Source of the DNA: JAEUMY01 sp031394355 | GTDB lineage: Bacteria > Pseudomonadota > Gammaproteobacteria > Burkholderiales > Usitatibacteraceae | Assembly: GCA_031394355.1 (NCBI GenBank) | Contig: JANNSU010000029.1 | Location: forward strand, 1 to 57,392 | DNA length: 57,392 bases | Reading direction: 5' to 3' | Shown here: piece after piece, positions 34,076-42,655 of the stretch | Layout: each line of letters begins with the position of its first letter | How positions within the stretch are numbered: the first letter of the stretch is position 1 | Notes under the pieces: model-generated | Databases searched by the model: none | Told to the model about the DNA's origin: nothing | What the model saw: only the letters and a program-made list of their open reading frames with translations | Program-made: the position numbers and the translations under genes

Positions 34076-34984
34076 CTACTGCTTCCCGTCTTCCAGAAAG
34101 TGCATCAACGTGGAAGGCAGCATGTCGTGGAATTCGAGGAAATGCCGCAGCGTATCCGCTGGTGCCTCGATCTGCGGATAGTGGCCGACACCGCGCATCA
34201 GGATCGTGTCTGGCCGGGGTACCAGTTTGCGATAGTGGTAGAGCATGTGCTCGCCGGAGATCGGGTCTTCTGCGCCGTTGATGAATCGCATCGGCATGGT
34301 GTGATTCTCGAGGGCACCCACCCAGCGGTCACGGTTGGCACGCCGCTGCGGGATGTAGCGGATGAGCTTCGGCAGCACGTCTCGGCCGTTGTTGTGCTCC
34401 AGCAGTGTCCAGCACGCGTCGATCTCTGTTTCCGTGAGTGGCACGGAGAGTATCGCGTTCAGCGAGCGGCCCAGCTTGTCTCGCGTCATCCAGCCTGCAA
34501 AAAGGGAGCCAAGCGGTGTCAGCAGCAGCCTTTGCGCCAGCCGGGCGCGATGCTTTTCCGGAAACAGCCCGCCATTGAGAAAGCAGACAGAGCGCAGCTT
34601 CTGTTTGGCAGATCGCTCCAGATGTCGCGCCAGCAATTCCTGCGCGACGGTGTCGCCATAGTCGTGCGCGAGGAGGTGATAGTCGGTCACACCTTCCTTC
34701 GCGAGCCACGCCTCCACCAGATCGGCTTGTTGCTCGATGCGGTAGGCAAAGTCTGTCGGCTTATCCGAGAAGCCGTAGCCGATCATGTCGAGCGTGTAGA
34801 CGTGGAAGCGCTTGGCGAGCGGTGCCCAGACCGCAGACCAATCCCAGCTCGCGGTGGGGAATCCATGCAGCAGCAACAACGCATCGCCGCTGCCTTCCTG
34901 TCTTGCGAATATTCGCAAGCCGTTGTGTTCAAAGAACGAACCACCATTTCGCCAATCGGCGAGGGGCATCAAATTCATCGTCAA
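34076..34984 (-). CDS. Alpha/beta hydrolase (haloalkane dehalogenase/epoxide hydrolase-like)
   Basis: 302 residues. LLLHGFPTASWDW is the oxyanion region. The nucleophile elbow AHDYGDT has Asp instead of Ser, as in haloalkane dehalogenases and epoxide hydrolases. Acid Asp is in NGAEDPISG and the base His is in GVGHYPQIEAP. The substrate is unknown. The start is 34984, or 34978 for the second Met. It lies in an operon with the patatin gene and divergent from the Old Yellow Enzyme gene. Confidence 0.87.
   Translation of the reverse strand: MTMNLMPLADWRNGGSFFEHNGLRIFARQEGSGDALLLLHGFPTASWDWSAVWAPLAKRFHVYTLDMIGYGFSDKPTDFAYRIEQQADLVEAWLAKEGVTDYHLLAHDYGDTVAQELLARHLERSAKQKLRSVCFLNGGLFPEKHRARLAQRLLLTPLGSLFAGWMTRDKLGRSLNAILSVPLTETEIDACWTLLEHNNGRDVLPKLIRYIPQRRANRDRWVGALENHTMPMRFINGAEDPISGEHMLYHYRKLVPRPDTILMRGVGHYPQIEAPADTLRHFLEFHDMLPSTLMHFLEDGKQ
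34905..34916. repeat. GCGAATATTCGC palindrome (hydrolase)
   Basis: Exact; 18-bp form CTTGCGAATATTCGCAAG; read as Leu-Arg-Ile-Phe-Ala near the N-terminus. Confidence 0.92.
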
Positions 34985-35092
34985 CCTTTATCTTCCGGAG
35001 AACAAGTGTGCTCCAGTGGTTTGCACCCGGCTCCATGATATGTTTCGGCGCTATTTTGCCATCCCGACCGACTTTCCCCTTCCGGACCCGCC

Positions 35093-36181
35093 ATGTCATC
35101 GCCGTCAGCCCTGTTCTCGCCCCTGAAACTTCGTGATCTCACGATCCGCAACCGCGTCTTCGTGTCGCCCATGTGTCAGTACTCGGCCAAGGATGGCCTC
35201 GTCAATGACTGGCACCTGGTTCACCTTGGCAGCCGGGCGGTGGGCGGCGCGGGCCTGGTGATGTGCGAGGCGGCAGGGGTGGCGCCAGAGGGCCGCATCT
35301 CGCCGCAGGATGCCGGTATCTGGAATCACGCTCATGTAGAGGCCTGGGCGCCGATCACGCGCTTCATCAAGGCGCAGGGTGCAGTGCCGGCCATGCAGCT
35401 CGCCCATGCGGGTCGCAAGGCTTCGACGTTTGCACCCTGGCGGGGTCAAGGTGCCGTGCCCGAGGGATGTGGCGGCTGGCCGGTGGTCGGCCCCAGCGAC
35501 GTGGCCTACAGCGACAAGTACCCGGCACCGCATGCCATGTCAGCCGCTGACCTCACGAAGTGCATCGATGATTTCGTTTTCGCCACCGAGCTGTCTTTGC
35601 AGGCGGGTTTCGAGGTGGTGGAGGTACATGCTGCGCACGGCTACCTGCTGCACGAATTCCTGTCGCCCCTCTCGAATATTCGCACTGACGAGTATGGCGG
35701 CTCGTCGGAGAACCGCATGCGCTTTCCGATCGAGGTATGCGCAGCCGTTCGCAAGGTCTGGCCCGAGCATCTGCCGGTGTTCGTGCGCATTTCGGCCTCC
35801 GACTGGAAAGCGGGCGGCTGGGACATCGTGCAATCGGTCGAGCTCTGCCGCCGATTGAAGGCGCTGGGGGTCGATCTCATCGACGTCTCTTCGGGCGGCA
35901 ATGTTCCGGATCAGCAGATCGTGCTTGGCCCCGGCTATCAGGTGCCCTTCAGTTCAACCATCCGCAATGAAGCGGGCATTGCCACCACCGCCGTCGGCCT
36001 CATCACCGACGCTGTGCAGGCCGAGCAGATCGTGGCGCATGGCCATGCCGACAGCGTGAGCCTTGCGCGCGCCCTGCTGCGCGATCCGTATTGGCCGCTG
36101 CATGCGGCGGCACAGCTGGGTGTCAACGTGGAGTGGCCGGACCAGTACAAGCGCGCAGTCGTCGGCCCGCTCGGTCGATAG
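35093..36181 (+). CDS. Old Yellow Enzyme family flavin oxidoreductase (YqjM type)
   Basis: 362 residues, an FMN-binding TIM barrel. The N-terminal SPMCQYSAKDG contains the Cys typical of the YqjM class, MQLAHAGRKAS is conserved, and the active-site/FMN loop HAAHGYLLHEFLSP is followed by YGGS. It reduces activated C=C bonds with NAD(P)H. The start at 35093 lies downstream of a possible ribosome site. A one-mismatch palindrome lies in the HEFLSPLSNIR region, which is strongly conserved in protein sequence. Confidence 0.92.
   Translation: MSSPSALFSPLKLRDLTIRNRVFVSPMCQYSAKDGLVNDWHLVHLGSRAVGGAGLVMCEAAGVAPEGRISPQDAGIWNHAHVEAWAPITRFIKAQGAVPAMQLAHAGRKASTFAPWRGQGAVPEGCGGWPVVGPSDVAYSDKYPAPHAMSAADLTKCIDDFVFATELSLQAGFEVVEVHAAHGYLLHEFLSPLSNIRTDEYGGSSENRMRFPIEVCAAVRKVWPEHLPVFVRISASDWKAGGWDIVQSVELCRRLKALGVDLIDVSSGGNVPDQQIVLGPGYQVPFSSTIRNEAGIATTAVGLITDAVQAEQIVAHGHADSVSLARALLRDPYWPLHAAAQLGVNVEWPDQYKRAVVGPLGR
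35672..35683. repeat. Palindrome with one mismatch (Old Yellow Enzyme)
   Basis: TCGAATATTCGC; the 10-bp core is intact; read as Ser-Asn-Ile-Arg. Confidence 0.7.
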
Positions 36182-36293
36182 CCTGGGAATTGATGGTTTA
36201 CCGCGTCCGTACGCGATCCGGACGACGCCGCAAAGCTCCTGCTGCGCAGGTTAGGCGCATAATGCCTTTTAACCTTGGAAATGGAGGGGCGTC

Positions 36294-37019
36294 ATGATCG
36301 ACCTGTATTACTGGCCCACCCCGAACGGCCACAAAATCACCCTCTTTCTGGAAGAGGCGAAGGTGGCTTATCGCCTGCGGCCGGTGAATATCGGAAAGGG
36401 TGATCAGTTCCAGTCCGATTTCCTCAAGATTTCCCCTAACAATCGCATGCCGGCCATCATCGACCAGCATCCGACGGATGAAGGTGTGCCGATCAGCGTA
36501 TTCGAGTCGGGTGCCATCCTTTTGTATCTCGCTGGCAAGACCGGCAAGTTCATACCGAAGGATCTGCGTGGCCAGGTGGACTGCCTGCAGTGGCTCATGT
36601 GGCAGATGGGCGGGCTCGGCCCCATGCTGGGCCAGAACCACCATTTCAACCACTATGCGCCGGAAAAGATTCCCTACGCCATCGACCGCTATGTGAAAGA
36701 GACCGCCCGTCTCTATGCCGTGCTCAACAAGCGCCTCAAGGAACGCAAGTTCATTTGCGGCGACCAGTACACCATTGCCGACATGGCCTGCTATCCCTGG
36801 ATCCTGCCTGACCGGCAGGGACAGAACATGGCGAGCTTCCCGCATCTCGCCCGTTGGCATGCCTTGATCAAGGCCCGTCCTGCGACCACAAAAGCCTACT
36901 CGAAGGCGCGCGAGGCCAATCCCGCACCGACGCCCCTCACAGAGCAGGAAAAGAAGCTGCTGTTCAGCCAGGACCAGAACACCATTCGCATTGGCGGGTC
37001 GCCCCAGCAAGGGGGGTGA
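36294..37019 (+). CDS. Glutathione S-transferase (YghU-like)
   Basis: 241 residues. The N-terminal thioredoxin fold begins LYYWPTPNGHKITLFLEE and contains the cis-Pro motif NNRMPAI and FESGAILLYLA for glutathione binding. The all-helical C-terminal domain contains GPMLGQNHHFNHYAPE, typical of Nu-class/YghU enzymes with disulfide-bond reductase activity. GGAGG precedes the ATG. It stands alone and is followed by the hairpin at 37088-37123. Confidence 0.9.
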   Translation: MIDLYYWPTPNGHKITLFLEEAKVAYRLRPVNIGKGDQFQSDFLKISPNNRMPAIIDQHPTDEGVPISVFESGAILLYLAGKTGKFIPKDLRGQVDCLQWLMWQMGGLGPMLGQNHHFNHYAPEKIPYAIDRYVKETARLYAVLNKRLKERKFICGDQYTIADMACYPWILPDRQGQNMASFPHLARWHALIKARPATTKAYSKAREANPAPTPLTEQEKKLLFSQDQNTIRIGGSPQQGG

Positions 37020-37087
37020 GTCGCGCTGATCCGTCGGATTCGTCTCTGACTTGACCGACTGCCACGCGTACTGAACAAGTTGAACGT

Positions 37088-37123
37088 GCAAACGCCCGCC
37101 GGGAGACCGGCGGGCGTTTGCAT
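37088..37123. terminator. Strong hairpin between convergent genes
   Basis: Perfect 16-bp stem (arms containing AAACGCCCGCCGG and CCGGCGGGCGTTT), 4-base loop, short T/A runs on both sides. It serves the GST gene and the convergent periplasmic protein gene. Confidence 0.85.
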
Positions 37124-37166
37124 TCAAGCCTTAAGACGGACGACCTGCTGAACAATTGTCCGCAGA

Positions 37167-37526
37167 CTACTTCTTCTCTTCTTCCTTGCCGCTCGCCTTG
37201 TTCAAGTCCTTGATGTGCTCATTGAATTCTGCGATCGCGGCGTTGCCAGCGGCGACATGTGCGTTAGCCTTGGCCACCGCTTCCTGGTTCATCCTGCTCT
37301 GCTCGGCTACGAAGGCGCGGATACAGTCGCTGTAGGCTTTGTGCTCCGTGTCAAAGCGCTTGCTGGCAGTCTGGGTCGAGACGCGCCCCGGCCACTCTGC
37401 CTTGACGCATGTGTGTTTGATCTCGGGCGCGGAGGGCGTGGCCGGCGTTGCGGGTGCGGCAGGCTGCTGTGCGCTGGCGGTGCTGATGAGGCCGGCGAGA
37501 AGAAGGGATGAGACGGTGACTTTCAT
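37167..37526 (-). CDS. Small periplasmic two-cysteine helical protein (paralogue 1)
   Basis: 119 residues with a signal peptide (MKVTVSSLLLAGLISTASA), an Ala/Pro/Thr linker, then KHTCVKAEWPGR, one more Cys in AYSDCIRAF, a helical Ala/Glu-rich region and a charged tail KEEEKK. No known family was recognised. It resembles its upstream neighbour in layout (Cys, P-G-R, second Cys about 28 residues on, long helix), so the two are likely old tandem duplicates. GAGGA precedes the ATG. Confidence 0.65.
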   Translation of the reverse strand: MKVTVSSLLLAGLISTASAQQPAAPATPATPSAPEIKHTCVKAEWPGRVSTQTASKRFDTEHKAYSDCIRAFVAEQSRMNQEAVAKANAHVAAGNAAIAEFNEHIKDLNKASGKEEEKK

Positions 37527-37566
37527 GGAATCCTCGTTACGTGAAATGGGTTGAGCTAGTGCCGGC

Positions 37567-37980
37567 TTACTGGCCCGCATCCTTCTTCAGCTTGGCCATC
37601 AAGGTGTTGTATTCGCCCACGGCCAGATTGCGCGCCTCGACATGGCGCTTCTGCTTGTCGATGGACAGGGTGACCTTGTTCTTCAGCTCCGTCTGCTTGA
37701 CGGTCAGGGCGTTCAGTTCATCAACGTGCTTCTTCTGATCTTCGACCGTGCCTTCGGCGGCTTTCTTCTGGCCTTCAATGTAGTCATTCATGCATTTCTG
37801 GTAGTCGGTGATCTGCTTGTTGAACTTCGTCATTTGCTTTTCCGGTGCGGTTCGGCCCGGATAATGCGGCTGCTCACAGGACGGTGCGGGAATGGATTCC
37901 GAGGCAGGTGCCTGTGCGCTCGCATTCAGTGCGAACACGCCAATGATGAATGCGGATATGGCTACGAGAGTCTTGGTCAT
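37567..37980 (-). CDS. Small periplasmic two-cysteine helical protein (paralogue 2)
   Basis: 137 residues with a signal peptide (ending NASAQ), then PSCEQPHYPGRTAPEKQMTK, the second Cys in DYQKCMNDYIEGQK, and a long predicted coiled coil. The shared Cys/PGR/Cys pattern with the gene 40 bp downstream points to paralogy. A disulfide between the two cysteines is plausible in the periplasm. The role is unknown. Confidence 0.65.
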   Translation of the reverse strand: MTKTLVAISAFIIGVFALNASAQAPASESIPAPSCEQPHYPGRTAPEKQMTKFNKQITDYQKCMNDYIEGQKKAAEGTVEDQKKHVDELNALTVKQTELKNKVTLSIDKQKRHVEARNLAVGEYNTLMAKLKKDAGQ

Positions 37981-38082
37981 GTGGGTTCCTTTCAACGAGA
38001 GTCAGCTTCAGAAATTGTGTTGCTGCAACAGGCGCGTCTGGCCCTACAACGCGCTCGGGGAGTCAGGGGTGGACAGCCGACC

Positions 38083-39969
38083 TCAGCCTGCCGCCTTGTG
38101 GTGGGGCTGCAATCGGGAGAGCCACTGCTGGATGCGTTGGGTCATGCCATCTGCATTGAGGCCGACATCGGCCAACAGCACCGCCGGGTCGCCGTGTTCA
38201 ATGAAGTGGTCGGGCAAGCCCAACTGCAGTACCGGTACCGCCAACCCCTGTGCCTGCAGAGACTCCAGCACGGCGCTGCCGGCACCGCCCATGATGGCGT
38301 TCTCTTCAGCCGTCACCAGGAAATCATGCGTGGTGGCAAGTTTGAATACGAGCTCGTCATCCAGCGGCTTCACGAAGCGCATATTGGCCACGGTCGCGTT
38401 CAATGACTCACCAGCGGCCAGCGCCGGCGTGAGCATGGCGCCGAATGCGAGGATGGCGATCTTGCGGCCTTCTCTGCGGACCTCGCCTTTGCCGACGTCG
38501 AGCGCCTTCATCTCACGCTGCGGTACCACACCCGGCCCCGCGCCGCGCGGGTAGCGCACCGCGCTCGGCCCGTCCAGTTGCATGCCGGTGTAAAGCATCT
38601 GTCGACATTCATTCTCGTCCGAGGGTGTCATCACCGTCATGTTGGGGATGCAGCGCAGGAAGGACAGGTCAAAGGTGCCGTGGTGAGTCGGGCCATCGGC
38701 GCCGACCAGGCCGCCGCGATCCAGCGCGAAGACGACCGGCAGATTCTGCAGGGCCACATCGTGGATGAGCTGGTCGTAACCACGTTGCAGGAAGGTGGAG
38801 TAGATGGCGACAACCGGCCGCAGCCCATCGCAGGCCATCCCGGCCGCGAACGTGACCGCGTGCTGCTCGGCGATGGCGACATCAAAATAGCGATCCGGGT
38901 ATTGCTGCGAGAATTTCACCAGTCCCGAGCCCTCGCGCATGGCGGGGGTGATACCGATCATACGTGGATCGAGTGCTGCCATGTCGCAGAGCCAGTCACC
39001 AAAAATCTGCGTGTAGGTGGGCTTCGATGCGGCCTTGGGCACTATACCGATCGTCGGATCGAATTTCGGCGGCCCGTGGTAGTTGATCGGGTCTTCCTCG
39101 GCCAGCTTGTAGCCTTGGCCCTTCTTCGTGACCACATGCAGGAATTGCGGGCCGTCGAGCTTGCGCAGGTTGGACAAAGTGTCCACCAGCACGTCGACAT
39201 TGTGGCCATCGATGGGGCCGGTGTAGTTGAAGCCGAATTCCTCGAACAGCGTGGAAGGCGTGATCATGCCCTTGGCGTGCTCTTCCACCTTCTTGGCGAT
39301 TTCCTTGAAGGTGGGTGTGACGGACAGAATCTTTTCCGCCGTCTTCTTGGTCCGGGCGTAGAACTGGCCCGACATCAGACGCGCGAGATAGTTGGACAGC
39401 GCGCCGACATTCTCGGAGATGGACATCTCGTTGTCATTCAACACCACGATGACATTCTGGTCCGGCCGTGCGTTGTTGAGTGCCTCGAAGGCCATGCCGG
39501 CCGTGATGGCGCCGTCACCGATGACCGCGATGCAGTGCCGCACGCTGCCGGTCTGACGTGCTGCGACAGCCATGCCGAGCGCGGCGGAAATCGAGGTGGA
39601 GGAATGCGCCGTGCCAAAGGCATCGTACGGCGACTCCTCCCGACGCGGAAAGCCGGCGATGCCGCCTTTCTGGCGCAAGGTTCCCATCTTGGTGCGACGT
39701 CCGGTGAGAATCTTGTGGCCATAGGTCTGGTGACCCACGTCCCAGATGATGCGGTCATCTGGCGTGTTGAACACGTAGTGCAGCGCGATGGTGAGCTCCA
39801 CCGTGCCGAGGTTTGATGAAAAATGCCCGCCCGTGGAGGACACACTCTGCACGATGAACTCGCGCAGTTCCTTGGCGAGTCCGTGCAGTTCCCTGCGGTC
39901 CAGCTTGCGCAGCTTGGACGGGTCGTCGATGCTTTCGAGAAGCGCGTAGGGATGTCGAGTGGCGGTCAT
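38083..39969 (-). CDS. dxs: 1-deoxy-D-xylulose-5-phosphate synthase
   Basis: 628 residues, full length. It condenses pyruvate and glyceraldehyde-3-phosphate, the first MEP-pathway step. WDVGHQTYGHKILTGRR, the thiamine-diphosphate motif GDGAITAGMAFEALNNA, and the catalytic Glu in IAEQHAVTFAAGMA are present. It is last in the xseB-ispA-dxs operon, starting 20 bp after ispA. Confidence 0.97.
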   Translation of the reverse strand: MTATRHPYALLESIDDPSKLRKLDRRELHGLAKELREFIVQSVSSTGGHFSSNLGTVELTIALHYVFNTPDDRIIWDVGHQTYGHKILTGRRTKMGTLRQKGGIAGFPRREESPYDAFGTAHSSTSISAALGMAVAARQTGSVRHCIAVIGDGAITAGMAFEALNNARPDQNVIVVLNDNEMSISENVGALSNYLARLMSGQFYARTKKTAEKILSVTPTFKEIAKKVEEHAKGMITPSTLFEEFGFNYTGPIDGHNVDVLVDTLSNLRKLDGPQFLHVVTKKGQGYKLAEEDPINYHGPPKFDPTIGIVPKAASKPTYTQIFGDWLCDMAALDPRMIGITPAMREGSGLVKFSQQYPDRYFDVAIAEQHAVTFAAGMACDGLRPVVAIYSTFLQRGYDQLIHDVALQNLPVVFALDRGGLVGADGPTHHGTFDLSFLRCIPNMTVMTPSDENECRQMLYTGMQLDGPSAVRYPRGAGPGVVPQREMKALDVGKGEVRREGRKIAILAFGAMLTPALAAGESLNATVANMRFVKPLDDELVFKLATTHDFLVTAEENAIMGGAGSAVLESLQAQGLAVPVLQLGLPDHFIEHGDPAVLLADVGLNADGMTQRIQQWLSRLQPHHKAAG

Positions 39970-39989
39970 GCGAATTCCGTTGGGCGCGG

Positions 39990-40928
39990 CTAGTTGTGTC
40001 GATTGACGATGAACATTGCCAGCTCCTTCAGCCGGACAGCACGCCCGTCAAAGTCCGCCAGCGCGGCCTCGGCATCGGCCAGCAATTCAGCAGCGAAGGA
40101 CTTCGCGGCCGACAGTCCTAGCAGACTCACGTACGTGGGCTTGCCCTGCTCTTTGTCTTTGCCCGCAGTCTTCCCGAGCGATTCAGTGCTGGATTCCTCG
40201 TCCAGAATATCATCCACCACCTGAAACGCCAATCCGACGCACTGTGAGTAGCGGTCCAGCGCGGACTGCTGTTCCGGGCCTGCGGATTGACCGCACGCCG
40301 CACCCATCAGCACGGCGGCTCGGATGAGCGCGCCGGTCTTCAGGATGTGCATGAATTCCAGCTCGGGCAGGCTGATCTGCTTGCCGACGTTCGCGAGATC
40401 CACGGCCTGACCGCCGGCCATGCCGCGGGAGCCGCAGGCATGGGCAAAAGTATCCACGAGCCTGAGCTGGGTCGCCGCGTCGTCACAGAGTTGGTGAGCC
40501 GTCACGAGCTGAAACGCCAGCGCCTGCAGGGCATCTCCCGCCAGCAGTGCCGTGGCCTCGTCGAATTCGATGTGACAGGTGGGTTTGCCTCGGCGCAGCA
40601 CGTCATCATCCATGCAAGGCAGGTCGTCATGGATCAGCGAATAGGCGTGGATCATTTCCACGGCCGAGGCGACGATGTCGACCCGACCACGGGGTGCACC
40701 GGTGAGCTCTCCGGCAGCGAAGGCCAGCATGGCCCGCACGCGCTTTCCGCCGCCGAGTGTCGAGTAGCGCATGGCCTCGTGCAGGCGGTTCGGTGTCGCG
40801 GTCGCTGCGGGGAGCAGGCTGGCCAACGCCCCTTCCATATGCATGGCAACCTCGCGTGACCAGTCCTCGAACGAGGTGTTCGTGCTCCGGGCCGCCGGAG
40901 CGACCCTAGCGGGCGATGTCATCGTCAT
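39990..40928 (-). CDS. ispA: Farnesyl diphosphate synthase
   Basis: 312 residues. The first aspartate-rich motif is DDLPCMDDD (after MIHAYSLIH), the second is DDILDEE, and GGGKRVRAML lies at the N-terminus. It makes C15 isoprenoid precursor for quinones and undecaprenyl phosphate. The start at 40928 overlaps the last 23 bases of xseB; a second Met at 40922 is also possible. Confidence 0.94.
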   Translation of the reverse strand: MTMTSPARVAPAARSTNTSFEDWSREVAMHMEGALASLLPAATATPNRLHEAMRYSTLGGGKRVRAMLAFAAGELTGAPRGRVDIVASAVEMIHAYSLIHDDLPCMDDDVLRRGKPTCHIEFDEATALLAGDALQALAFQLVTAHQLCDDAATQLRLVDTFAHACGSRGMAGGQAVDLANVGKQISLPELEFMHILKTGALIRAAVLMGAACGQSAGPEQQSALDRYSQCVGLAFQVVDDILDEESSTESLGKTAGKDKEQGKPTYVSLLGLSAAKSFAAELLADAEAALADFDGRAVRLKELAMFIVNRHN

Positions 40929-41139
40929 GCAATTCCCGGAGTTCACCACCGTCAAGGACCTTCACACGCTGCTCCGCATCGGCCAGCACTTTTTCACAGT
41001 ATTTCAGCAAAACGATGCCGCGCTGGTAGGCCTTCAGCGACTCTTCCAGCGGCAGCTGGCCTGCATCCATGCGCGCCACGAGCGTCTCCAGCTCGGTCAT
41101 GGCGGTTTCGAAGTTGGCAGGTTCCTTTGGGGCGGGCAT
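40906..41139 (-). CDS. xseB: Exodeoxyribonuclease VII small subunit
   Basis: 77 residues, the usual size. FETAMTELETLVARMDAGQL, LEESLKAYQRGI and LLKYCEKVLADAEQRV are the family signatures. It forms the ssDNA exonuclease with XseA, which is not in this window. The start at 41139 begins MPAPKEP; upstream codons are not conserved-looking. Confidence 0.93.
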   Translation of the reverse strand: MPAPKEPANFETAMTELETLVARMDAGQLPLEESLKAYQRGIVLLKYCEKVLADAEQRVKVLDGGELRELHDDDIAR

Positions 41140-41491
41140 CGGGTTCCGGGCGCGTGGGCAGGAGGTAACAAGACCGTAATTATACCGGGCCGGGGACGCC
41201 ATGCAGCCGTGCCCTGGGGGGGTGCCGCCCCGGCGGCTCTCGTCATGCCCGGAGGGCCGCGTGTGGCGTATGGATGGGCCATGGGCAGCTTGCCTTTCAG
41301 GGGCCGATAGGGCACACTTCGCGTCCCACTGTGCAGGCGGCTTTTCACTCTGTGGGCGGTGTAATAAACGTGTATCGGGACGGAGCTGCAGAGTTCAAAG
41401 CTGGCTGACTCGATTTGCCCGGAGATTGTTTTTACTTTGGTTAATGTGCGGGAGTTAAAAGCTACGCGCGCATCGATTGGAGGTAAGGACT
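41140..41491. other. Intergenic gap without a recognised gene
   Basis: 352 bp between the divergent xseB operon and the Rieske gene. No conserved ORF, RNA or strong hairpin was seen. It must contain both promoters, but none matches consensus well. Confidence 0.6.
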
Positions 41492-42634
41492 ATGTCCAAG
41501 CTGCCGGGCGAGCGAGAGCTCTCGCGCCCTACAACCCATCTGCCGCTGTCCTGGTATTTTGACCCGGCCATCGCGGACCTCGAGAAGAAGTTCCTGTTCG
41601 ACAACGGCCCCGGCTATGTCGGCCATGAGCTCATGGTGCCCGAGCCGGGCTCGTACTATGCGCTCCCTGCCATGAACGAGGGCTGGGCGTTGGTCAGGAA
41701 AGATGCAGGTGTCGAACTCCTGTCCAACGTCTGCCGCCACCGTCAGGCCGTGATGCTGAAAGGCCGTGGCAAGCTTTCAAGCCCCAATATCGTCTGTCCG
41801 CTGCACCGCTGGACCTACGATCTCGACGGCAAGCTCATCGGCGCGCCGCACTTCGACCACGACCCTTGTCTTGACCTGCCCAGGAAGGCACTGCAACGGT
41901 GGAACGGCATGCTGTTCGCGAGCAAGCGCGACATCCTCGCGGACTTAGGCAAGATCGGTTGCGCCAAGGATCTCTCCTTCGACGGTTATGTGCTGGACAA
42001 GGTGGATATTGTCGACTATGACTTCAACTGGAAGACCTTCATCGAGGTTTATCTGGAGGACTATCACGTCGCCCCCTTCCATCCCGGGCTCGGCCAATTC
42101 GTGGATTGCAATTCGCTCAATTGGGAGTTCGGCGACTGGTACAGCGTGCAGACCGTGGGCGTCAATCAGGCGCTGACCCGTCCGGGTACGGAAATTTACA
42201 AGCAGTGGCACGACAAGGTGCTGAAGTTCCGTGGTGGCGAGCCGCCTCCCTTTGGCGCAATCTGGCTCACCTACTACCCCAACGTGATGGTGGAATGGTA
42301 TCCGCACGTACTGGTGATCTCCACGCTACTGCCGATGGGGCCGGAAAAGTGCCGCAACGTGGTCGAGTTCTACTATCCCGAGGAGATCGCGTGGTTCGAG
42401 CGCGAATTCGTTGAAGCCGAGCAGAAGGCCTATGACGAGACGGCGGTCGAGGACAAGGAAATCTGCGACCGCATGACCCAGGGTCGCCGCGCGCTATGGT
42501 TGGAGGGGCGCGAGGAACACGGACCGTATCAGTCGCCGATGGAGGATGGCATGGTGCACTTTCACGAATTCATGTGGCGGGAGCTGGGTGTGGGCGCCGG
42601 GCTCAAGGCAGTCAAGCAGACTACGACAGCCTGA
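41492..42634 (+). CDS. Rieske-type aromatic ring-hydroxylating oxygenase, alpha subunit
   Basis: 380 residues. The Rieske [2Fe-2S] ligands are in NVCRHRQAV (Cys-x-His) and CPLHRWTYDLDG (Cys-x2-His). The mononuclear iron ligands are in VYLEDYHVAPFHP. No beta subunit or reductase lies nearby, so it may belong to the single-component group (choline monooxygenase/quaternary amine-like); the substrate is unknown. GGAGGTAAGG precedes the ATG at 41492. Confidence 0.88.
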   Translation: MSKLPGERELSRPTTHLPLSWYFDPAIADLEKKFLFDNGPGYVGHELMVPEPGSYYALPAMNEGWALVRKDAGVELLSNVCRHRQAVMLKGRGKLSSPNIVCPLHRWTYDLDGKLIGAPHFDHDPCLDLPRKALQRWNGMLFASKRDILADLGKIGCAKDLSFDGYVLDKVDIVDYDFNWKTFIEVYLEDYHVAPFHPGLGQFVDCNSLNWEFGDWYSVQTVGVNQALTRPGTEIYKQWHDKVLKFRGGEPPPFGAIWLTYYPNVMVEWYPHVLVISTLLPMGPEKCRNVVEFYYPEEIAWFEREFVEAEQKAYDETAVEDKEICDRMTQGRRALWLEGREEHGPYQSPMEDGMVHFHEFMWRELGVGAGLKAVKQTTTA

Positions 42635-42655
42635 CGAAGAGTGCCAAGCCAAGGT

